A stretch of DNA of 64,000 nt, taken from contig CM058234.1 in assembly GCA_030180135.1 (NCBI GenBank), positions 28,492,766 through 28,556,765 of the forward strand. Direction: 5' to 3'. The translations under genes were made by a program, and so were the position numbers. Under the pieces are notes generated by a model. It was not told the origin of the DNA. It worked only from the letters and a program-made list of their open reading frames with translations, and did not search any database. The DNA is from Orychophragmus violaceus (taxonomy: Eukaryota; Streptophyta; Magnoliopsida; Brassicales; Brassicaceae). How positions within the stretch are numbered: the stretch's first letter is position 1; each line of letters opens with the position of its first letter. Shown piece after piece: positions 56,430 to 64,000 of the stretch.

Positions 56430-56636
56430 ACTTTCTCCTTATGGATCTTTGTTGTTTTTTTTGTGAAGTTTGTTGTAAACGGATTCGTGCCTTCGAGCAC
56501 TTTTAATGAATTTTATTTTTCTTCTCTTTTCTTCCCCCTTCCTCTTTTTTTTTTTAAAATGTCTAAGTTGGAACAAATGAAGAAAGAAATGCTCGGTCTG
56601 TGTTAGATAGTTGATTTTGGCGAGGAGCGAGCGAGG

Positions 56637-56900
56637 TGTTCGGCTTATCCCGTAGGACCGACCGGGACAGTTGTGCGAAACTGTGTTCGGCTTATTTTTT
56701 TCTGTCAGTCGTCCTTGTGCGGGAACTGGGCCCGGCTTTTACTTAGTTGTGGGTTTCGAGACTATGCTCGTTTCACCACGGGTCGGGTGCGAGTAAGTGC
56801 TCGGCTTACCCCTAAGGTCTGATCGGGACAGTGTGCGAGAGCTATGCTCGGCTTATTTACTGTCGATCAGCCTTGTGCGGGAACTTGGCCCGGCTTAAAA
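56637..56900. repeat. Two ~105-bp direct repeats, period ~159 bp
   Basis: Copies at 56637-56741 and 56796-56899 share 'gt.ctcggctta', 'cgggacagt.gtgcga', 'ctcggctta', and 'ccttgtgcgggaact.ggcccggctt'. They lie between the convergent ends of the antisense gene and integrase. Confidence 0.75.
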
Positions 56901-57104
56901 GTGTATCGAACATCTGGCCAGGATGTCGATCTATTCGGTGTGGTTGAAACAAAATTGAACTTAATAAAAATTTATTATTGATATAGCTGAGCCTCGTGAG
57001 AGGTTGCCTACGTACCCCGAAAGGGGATCAAGCCGATCGTAGTTCACTTTACATATTACTCGAACTCGTGTATAGCGAGCTCGGTTTTGGAGCGAGAGAT
57101 GCTC

Positions 57105-57106
<2 letters not shown>

Positions 57107-57136
<30 letters not shown>
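57107..57136. repeat. Poly-T tract between aORF and integrase
   Basis: About 30 T residues, with 'gagatgctcg' words on both sides, suggesting a small duplication or retroposed tail. Confidence 0.8.
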
Positions 57137-57137
<1 letters not shown>

Positions 57138-57178
57138 AGCGCGATGCTCGGCTTTTTTGTGAGCGAGAGATGCTCGGC

Positions 57179-58909
57179 CTAGTAGTAGTACCTTTTGAGT
57201 TTGTTTGCATTCCAAGAGCGTGGAATGGCTTCTCCCTTCATCGTTACGAGCTCGTAAACCCCGGGTTTTACTATCTTTGAAACGATGTACGGACCTTCCC
57301 AGTTCGCGCCGAGTTTCCCTGCTCGGTATTTCCGTGTGTTTTCGAACACTTTCCGGAGAACAAGGTCGCCTTCCACGAAGCGGCGTCCTTTGACCTTCTT
57401 GTTGTAGTGTCTCGTGATTTGCTGCTGATAGTTCTGGAGACGTAGGAGAGCTCGGTCTCGTAGTTCCTCTGCTTGATCGAGGCAGTCGATGATCATGTTG
57501 TTGTTAAGGTCTTCGTGCTCGGGCGCAATACTCAGGCGTATTGTCGGGACACACATCTCGGCTGGGGACATTGCCTCCATTTCGTGAGAAACTGAAAAAG
57601 GTGTCTGGCCGGTTGATGTTCTCGGGGTGGTCCGATGAGACCAGAGAACGCCATCGAGCTCGTCGGCCCAGAGGCCTTTCTTACTTTCCATTCGCTTTTT
57701 CAGACCGTCGATGATCGTTTTGTTTGTTGCCTCGGCTTGCCCATTACCTTGTGGGTACCTCGGTGTTGATTTGCTCAGACGTATCTTCCACCTCGCACAG
57801 AATCCTTCGAACAGATTGGAGATAAACTGGGAACCATTGTCGGTTACGATCTCGTAAGGAACACCGTGACGGCAGATTATGTACTTCCAAACAAACTTCT
57901 GAACGTCGAGGTTTTTGATTTCCGAGTAGGATTCGGCTTCGACCCACTTGGTGTAGTAATCGGTCATTATTAGGATGAACTTCTTTTGATGCGAAGCCGG
58001 GAGAGGTCCGACAATGTCCATCGCCCATCGCATGAATGGGTAGGGTGTGGATGCGGTGGTGAGGAGCTCGGCTGGCTGGTGTATGCTTGGGGCGTTCCTC
58101 TGACATTTCTCGCATCGGGCAACATAGCTCTCGCAGTCAGCGATCATGGTTGGCCAGAAGTGACCGTGTCGCTTTATCTTTGCGGCTAATGCTCGGCCGC
58201 TTGTATGATTTCCGCCTGCTCCTTCGTGAGTTTGCTCGGTGACCCATTTGATTTCCTGCCCGTTTATGCATCGCAATAGTGCCTTGGACGCGCTCCAGCG
58301 GAATAGTTCGTCCTTCATTATTACGTACCGAGCGCAGCGAGCTTTTAAACGGTGAGCTGCCCAACGATCCTCGGGGACCTTCCCCGTTAGTATATAGTCC
58401 TTGATTTCGTCTCTCCAGTCGTTGGTAGTAGCATGCTCGGGATCGGTACCCTTAATTACCTCCTCGTTGCTTCTATGAGCATCGTCCAATCCTTCTTCTT
58501 CCTCGGTAATGAGAAGTACATATTCGTTCAGTGCGATGCTTGGTCGAGCTATGCACTCGACTGGAATGATTCGACGAAGATCGGGGTCCGAAGTCGATGC
58601 TAGGGCGGCCAGTGCGTCGGCAGAGGAGTTGTCGCTTCTGGGGATCTTGGTTAGCGTGACCGACCCAATCCGTCCGGTGATTTCCTGGACGAGCTTTAAG
58701 TATGCATCCATGCGCTCGTTTTTTGCTTCGTATTCCCCGTTGAATTGGTTTACGACCAGCTGCGAGTCGGCGAACGCATCTACTTGCTTTGCTCCTACCA
58801 CTTCGGCTAGTCGTAGTCCAGCGAGCAGTGCTTCGTATTCGGGGATGTCAATTTGACTCCTACGCCCGAACCATTTCTTGATGAGGAGCCGTCTACGAAC
58901 AGAATCCAT
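57179..58909 (-). pseudogene. Tat-2 RNase H-integrase (3' end of pol)
   Basis: A 576-codon open frame. RNase H C-terminal part (EYEALLAGLRLAE; DAFADSQLVVNQF with D48), then integrase: HHCC finger (H228, H235, C266, C269) and catalytic D298, D357, E393 (RYPQGNGQAEATNK). It ends with a GPY/F-like segment (NWEGPYIV) and stops at 57179. The reading frame start is artificial: just upstream another frame encodes WILFVDGSSSRNGSGVGVK, and the ~20 residues expected between that and EYEALL (including NNEA) are deleted with a frame change. Integrase is intact but cannot be expressed as part of a normal polyprotein. Confidence 0.85.
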
Positions 58910-58929
58910 TTCTCCTTTGGAGGCAAAGC

Positions 58930-59604
58930 TGAAGGAATTTCTAGCAGATTCCTAATCCAATTAGGCAATCCTAGTCTGAATTCCGAGCCTAGGATCTACA
59001 GGTTCATGTAATTGAATCTATCAGATCTGAAGATTACCTGGTGATTAATGCAGCGGAAGTCTTAGCAAGTAATCGAGATCTAGAGCGCCTCAAGTGCTGC
59101 GCCTCTACTGGTATCCACACGCACACAGAACTGGACAGCAGGGATGCTAGTGCCTATCAGAGATCTGATCTCCAGAGAGGTTTCTTTTCTGTTTCTGGTG
59201 GCTATCAATTAGGTTTTTTTTTTCCGAGTTTAGGTCGACCATATATCTTATATATGTCGACTTAAACCGCAACGGGATTAACTAATGATTAAACCGATTT
59301 AATCTGCTAATCCTCGAGTTGTGTCGACCGACACGCTCCTTGTGTCGATCGACACATCGAATGCATATCAAATATGCATTCATCCGATCATTACATTAAT
59401 GATCAACCTCACATTCAATGTCCAGTTTGCTTAGGTGTGTGACCCTGTAGGATCATATAACACTAGCAATGAGTTCTAAACTCATTGATCATAAGTGGCT
59501 TCTAGCAAAGCATTACGAGTACCTAGTGTCATATGATTGTCTCATCTCGACAACACGACTCTCTCTCAGAGTAAGTACAAATAGATTTCAGGACATTCCC
59601 AACA
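58930..59604 (-). repeat. Copia-3 3' LTR (675 bp)
   Basis: TGAAGGAATTTC ... ATTCCCAACA. It carries the paired palindromes GTGTCGACCGACAC (59321-59334) and GTGTCGATCGACAC (59342-59355) at the place where Copia-1 has its cassette. Confidence 0.9.
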
Positions 59605-60707
59605 ATCTCCCACTTGTACTGGAATCATCTATTCCTATAATCCCTTCGTCACTATATCTCGATCCGGCATAAGGCAAGATCCGTGTCATCCTTATTAAGC
59701 CAAAATCATGTTCATCGAATTCCGATTCGTACTGACAAGCCAAACGACTGACAATCACCTCGTTTGAGTGTGGCCACACATTTTCTCAGTATCAAATCTT
59801 CGATGGGCCCTGAGATATTTCTCTCCTGTTATATAGGAGGGACAATTCCCATCTTGTTCCATCCCTGTTCCTTCACACGCTTCATGATACGCCCAATCAA
59901 TGTCTTTATGATCACCAGTTACGGCTGACGTTTGACAAGGTCAAAGCGGACCAATTCACATGTAAGAAATCATGATGAACTCAGGTCTAAGGACTATACT
60001 CTATAGTCGTAATGAAAACTCTCATGACACTTATATAACTATCCCGTAGAGTTCTCATCAGTGGGTCATGTCCGATCATGCGTTCTCTAACACATACCTA
60101 TGTGATTGACTTTAATACTCTTATTAATGACTCCATGAAACTTAGTCATCAGTCACCTCACATACTAGTCTCACGTGGTTGTTAATGTCCCACTTTAACA
60201 ACCTCGACCAGGGACAAACATAATTTATGTCATTTATTATTTATAGGGTTTCATGATCAAGTCACATACTTGATGACCTATAAAATGTCATAAATTACTT
60301 TGGGACTATTATTTAATAACCATTATCAAATAATACAGATGTCAGATTTTAATAACATAATCATATTATGTTTATACGAACATCATATCATAACTAAAAT
60401 TAATAACAATGACTCCCACTAAAATTAAGATCACATCTTAAGACATCTAATGCCTTTAGCAGTAGCCTGACCCTCATTCGCCCTAGCTCAGCGTGTGTCG
60501 AAGGACACTGCGTCTTGCTAAGAGTAATACCAAGAGTCATTTGCACAAAGTCCTTCTTGGAATCATGCATACTGGATCTGTGTAAGAACTTATCACATAA
60601 GTATCTTGACACAATCCAATTAGCTTGTCTAATCTATCTCCATAGATTCTTATTCCAAGAATGTATATGGTTTCTCCCATATTTCTCATCGAAAAACAAC
60701 TTTCGAG
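59605..60707 (-). other. Copia-3 polypurine tract and 3' region with decayed RNase H
   Basis: Begins with the polypurine tract (minus gtacaagtgggagatt). The non-coding blocks are shared with Copia-2 42417-43200. A short minus frame (60400-60612; FLHRSSMHDSKKDF, LSKTQCPSTHAE) corresponds to the RT/RNase H connection. Confidence 0.6.
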
Positions 60708-61091
60708 TCAAGTCTTAACAGACTTATACAATGGAACTTCATTTCCGAGAAGTAGTATGTTATCAACATACAATACTAGAAATGCAATTGCGCTCCCACT
60801 AGTCTTCTTGTAAACACATGTTTCCACTTCATTTATGACGAAATCAAACATTTTGACTTCTTCATCAAAACGAAGATTCCAACTCCGAGATGCTTGCTTC
60901 AATCCATAAATGGATCGATGAAGCTTGCATATCTTCCTGGCTTCATTAGGATCAATGAAAACTTCAGGTTGTGTCATGTACACATCCCTTTTCAGAATTC
61001 CATTAAGGAAAACTGTTTTCACATCCATCTGCCAGATCTCATAACCATTATGAGTGGCGGTTGCTAGGAGAATCCGAATGGACATAAGCAT
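60708..61091 (-). pseudogene. Copia-3 RT fragment with altered active site
   Basis: 127 codons: YEIWQMDVKTVFLNGILKRD, KLHRSIYGLKQASRSWN, and the active-site loop YVDNILL. The conserved copia motif is YVDD; here the second Asp is Asn, which should abolish polymerisation. The fragment has lost the upstream RT region in frame. Confidence 0.8.
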
Positions 61092-61523
61092 GGTGTCTGG
61101 GATTAGGTTTCTTCACAGTTAATACCATGAATTTACTTGAAACCTTTTCCACCAATCCAGCTTTGGACTTCGCCATTCCGGATTCAGCGGCTTTTAGCCA
61201 CTTTCGGAGTCAAGGCCCATCATTGCTTCTTCAAATTTCGCAGGCCCGTCACTTTCAATGATCAGTAGATCACGTCAATTGGTTACGAGAAATCCCCATT
61301 TCTCGGGTTCGTGACGGATCCTATTGGATCTACGAGCTTCAGTCTTGTGTTAAAAGTCACGCACAAATCTCATATGTAGACTTTTACCACGATCTAATTA
61401 ACCAAGATTTAAACCGTAGTTAATTAAATCATAAACCAAAATATTTTGGTTCGCGACCTGTGTCGATCGATGCAACCTTTGCGTCGATCGACACATCTTT
61501 AAAACTCGCTTTTGAATGTATAT

Positions 61524-61901
61524 CTAATATTCATTCATCAGATCCTTGCAAACCCCAGGCACCACAGTTGCAGGTTCTACAATTCTTTGTAGATCCAACT
61601 GCTGCTCTTCCTCTTCGGGTTGAACAGTCTCCTGTGATTCTCGAATTTCTTCGAGTTGTACTTTTACTCCCACTGTTCTTCTTGGAAAGAAAATCTTTCT
61701 CAAGAAAACATAGTTCCGAGCAACAAACAATTTGTTCTCGAATTGGTTGTAAAAGTAGCACGCCTTGGTTTCGTGAGGACAACCAATGAAGCAGTACTTA
61801 CCGGATTTGGGTGTGAGCTTATCAGAGATTAAACGTTTTATATAAGCCTCACAACTCCAAATCTCCATGATGGATAAATCAGAAACATTTCCATTCCACA
61901 T
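61524..61901 (-). pseudogene. Copia-3 integrase C-terminal fragment
   Basis: SCEAYIKRLISDKLTPKSGK then FIGCPHETKACYFY corresponds to residues ~670-800 of the Copia-1 protein (CEAYVKRLISDKLTPKSDK). Ends in the acidic linker before RT. A GTGTCGATCGATGC-type cassette lies 30 bp downstream (61459-61495) in what should be linker/RT. Confidence 0.75.
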
Positions 61902-62995
61902 CTCATGTGAAATCTCTGTAACTGATTTTGATGGAACACTATTTAATGTAAACTCAGATCTTTACTAGAGCTTATTCTTAGAAGGATAATGGAAGATCTA
62001 AGTGACTCATCATTGATCGAACCATATCTAATAAAGTCCGATTCAGGAGGAGTGACTTGTGAAACACTTTCACAATCTCTAGATGAGCACTACATTCTTG
62101 ACTTAAGTATACACCTCCATGATCTCATCGTAGAGCTTTAATACTTTTGCCAAATTGATTCTGTACTTCATTCTAGAATTCTTTGAACTTTTCAAAAGAT
62201 TCTGACTTATGTCTCATTAATGAGATATAACTATACTTACTGAAAATATCAGTAAAGGTAATGAAGTACTGAAAATTTCTTCTAGCATTAATGCTCATCG
62301 GCCTATATACATCCGTATGTATAAAGCCCAATAAGCCTCTGGCCCTTTCATTTTATCCGTTCGCAACTTGTGTCGACCGACACACCGTTTGTGTCGATCG
62401 ACACTACCATTTCGAAAGCGGCCTCTGTCCTTTTACCCAATAAACCAGATTCACTTTACTCATTATGATTCATAATCAGATGAGCCCAAAAGTCCATCAC
62501 TATGGAGCTTCTGAATCTGTATCTCATTTATGTGGCCCAACACGACAATGCTAGAGAGAAGTTTGATTCGTATCATTTGACTTGAATCTCTTGGTATTAA
62601 TGTTATATTTATGCACATTCTGGTTTAGAACATAAAGTCCATTCTCCAATGGATTGCTACTATAAAATATATCACTGTAATCAATTGAATAACACTTATT
62701 CTTAATTTGAAAACTGATATCCTTTCATATCAAAACAAGGATTAGAAATAATCTTTCTGCTCATAGCAGATACATAGTAGCAGTTTTAAGTTCAAAACAT
62801 GCCATAAAAGGAAAAACAAATGAAATACTCCTACGGTTAATGCATCAACTCTTGCTTCATTTCCACGCGTAGATCCACTTGTCCTTTCTCCATAATCCTA
62901 CTTTTGCTCAGGCCCTGCACATTTTCACAAAATATGAGTACCACAGCTGGTATCAAATACCCAATAAGTAGGACTGTAAGAAGTAACATTTACTT
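61902..62995 (-). pseudogene. Copia-3 protease and integrase core, degraded
   Basis: Short islands match Copia-1 in order: protease near 62930-62955 reading WVFDTSCGTH (DTSCG in place of DTGCG), pre-integrase blocks at 62500-62700, and integrase core traces at 62050-62350. Stops begin right after Gag (TAG at 62996). A paired palindrome (62370-62404) is inserted in the integrase region. Confidence 0.65.
62370..62404. repeat. Paired palindrome GTGTCGA(C/T)CGACAC in Copia-3 pol
   Basis: GTGTCGACCGACAC (62370-62383) and GTGTCGATCGACAC (62391-62404), 7 bp apart, replace sequence that in Copia-1 is continuous coding (near 5275-5300). Confidence 0.9.
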
Positions 62996-63874
62996 CTATA
63001 ACATAATACCTGAAGAAGAAGTCTCGTACGTCTTCTTCAGCTTCTCATAATCTTCCAAGAATTTATTGCAGTTTCTTTTCAAATGCCCATAACCATTACA
63101 ATAACGGCACTTAACATCTTCAGAAGGACTGGTTTTAACCTTAGGAGCTTGGGGAGACTCGCTTAGATTCACAATCGAGCTCGTCTTTCCATCACCTTTG
63201 TTCTTACCAAGTTTCTTAAACTTTTTACCCTTTTGTACCATAAGGACATCTGGGGTGTCCTTCTTGATGTTAGGTTCAGCAGTCTTAAGCATCCCATGCA
63301 ATTCAGTCAACGTCTTCGTCAAGTTGTTCATGTTATAGTTCATAACAAATTGATCATAGCTTGACGGCAGTGACTGTAGAATGATGTCAGTAGCCAACTC
63401 TTGGCTAATGGGACAATCCAGTTTCCCCAGGTTATCAATATAACCCATCATCTTAATGACATGAGGACTGACTGGTTCGCCCATTGGTAGCTTGCACTCA
63501 ATCAGAGACCTAACCGTCTGGTATCTCTGAGTTCGTGCCTGCTCCTGAAACATACTTTTCAGGCCAGTGATCATCTGTATTGGCGACTCCACGTACTCAT
63601 ATTGCTTCTGCAATTCCGAGTTCATGGTAGCCAACATGAGACAACTCACATCCACCGCATCATTAGAATGCTTATCCCAAGCATCCTTATCTGACTGCCA
63701 GGCATTGGCTCGGTACTTCTTGGGGAGAACTTTCTCAAGGACATAGTCCTTTTTCTCCTGTTTGAGAACAATTCTCAAGTTCCGATACCATTCAAGAAAG
63801 TTGGATCCATTTAACTTGTCCTTCTCAAGGACGGATCGCAGGGAGAAATTGTTACGATGGTTTGTGCTAGACAT
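62996..63874 (-). pseudogene. Copia-3 Gag, ending at a premature stop before protease
   Basis: 292 codons from ATG 63874: LNGSNFLEWYRNLRIVLKQ, the UBN2-like core (MMGYIDNLGKLDCPISQELA), basic linker and zinc knuckle CRYCNGYGHLKRNC (256-269). It then stops after SSSGIML, at the point where Copia-1 continues to protease. Gag itself looks complete and could still be made, so the defect is loss of pol fusion. Very similar in order and motifs to the Gags of Copia-1 and Copia-2. Confidence 0.8.
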
Positions 63875-64000
63875 AGCTGAAAAACAAGGGAGGTTTTAGT
63901 TATGATGTTCAAGAAATGAGAAGTCTTAACTATTAAGAAAACTCGCATTATATTCAAACAATGTTTCCTCAGATGAATATAATGATCCAAGACCCTTACT
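63875..64000 (-). other. Start of Copia-3 leader
   Basis: Resembles the gag-proximal leader of Copia-1 and Copia-2 ('cgcattatattcaa', 'aatataatgatccaagaccc'). Continues past the window. Confidence 0.6.

Larger units (their letters stand above)
52497..58929 (-). mobile_element. Tat-2: Tat-type Ty3/gypsy element, 3' part, interrupted by Copia-3
   Basis: On the minus strand, right to left: RNase H-integrase (58909-57179), a spacer with repeats, an antisense gene on the plus strand (53511-56429), a polypurine tract (53135-53152) and the 3' LTR (53134-52497). The layout with an antisense ORF between integrase and 3' LTR is known from some Tat-lineage elements. Copia-3 is inserted in the RNase H region at 58930; gag, protease, RT and 5' LTR would lie beyond the window. 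Confidence 0.85.
58930..64000 (-). mobile_element. Copia-3: Ty1/copia element, partial (runs off window), inserted in Tat-2
   Basis: Minus strand from the right: gag (63874-62996), degraded protease/integrase, integrase C-terminal fragment (61901-61524), RT fragment (61091-60708), 3' non-coding region and 3' LTR (59604-58930). The LTR starts directly after AAAGC (58925-58929), the probable target duplication. The 5' LTR lies past 64000. Confidence 0.85.

Noticed and set aside
1..64000. CRISPR arrays, bacterial operons, tRNA or rRNA genes
   Set aside because: None seen; the short repeats are transposon-internal and the genome is plant nuclear.

Overview
The window is plant nuclear DNA, most probably from a Brassicaceae species. 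Three things point there: a five-exon gene closely matching the Arabidopsis HP30/HP30-2 (Tim17/22/23-type) proteins, a decayed copy of an Arabidopsis PDIL1-type protein disulfide isomerase gene, and Helitrons with the short CTAG-plus-hairpin ends typical of crucifers. The species cannot be named from the sequence. Only two genes look like intact host genes: HP30-like (36038-37239, minus) and a short cysteine-rich protein gene (39196-39633, minus). Almost everything else is nested transposable elements and AT-rich spacer.

Layout. 1-4.1 kb: AT-rich spacer, a ~1 kb retroposon with target-site duplications, and a Helitron end. 4.1-9.1 kb: a truncated Ty1/copia element (Copia-1, minus) inserted in the left LTR of an Athila-type Ty3/gypsy element (9.1-15.3 kb, plus) that carries gag-protease but no polymerase. 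This element in turn abuts a GC-rich retroposon fragment (15.3-16.1 kb). 16.3-20.4 kb: two head-to-tail Helitron-like elements full of internal repeats. 21.0-24.6 kb: a Mutator-like element with ~193-bp inverted repeats, a captured GRF zinc-finger gene and a nested solo LTR. 25 kb: a Stowaway MITE. 27.4-29.0 kb: the PDI pseudogene. 29.4-33.0 kb: the 5' half of a Tat-type gypsy element (Tat-1), broken at the reverse transcriptase and carrying a hAT MITE. 34.8-35.6 kb: another retroposon. 36-40 kb: the two host genes. 40.2-41.4 kb: a third retroposon. 41.7-49.2 kb: a complete Copia-2 with nearly identical LTRs but ruined pol. 49.2-52.0 kb: a TIR element and a Helitron. 52.5-58.9 kb: the 3' part of a second Tat element (Tat-2, minus) with RNase H-integrase and an intact four-exon antisense gene. 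58.9-64.0 kb: Copia-3 (minus), inserted in Tat-2 and running off the window.

The most unusual signal is a short palindromic word, GTGTCGATCGACAC and variants, often in closely spaced pairs. It occurs in LTRs, leaders and even coding regions of unrelated elements (Copia-1, Copia-3, the Athila element; a related CGATCGATC cluster lies in Copia-2). Other families here carry their own repeated words in comparable places: CACAGCGAC inverted pairs in the solo LTR, TGCTCGG in Tat-2, GACTCGCACCG in Tat-1. The other notable item is the Tat-2 antisense gene, which keeps an 899-codon spliced frame beside a damaged pol.
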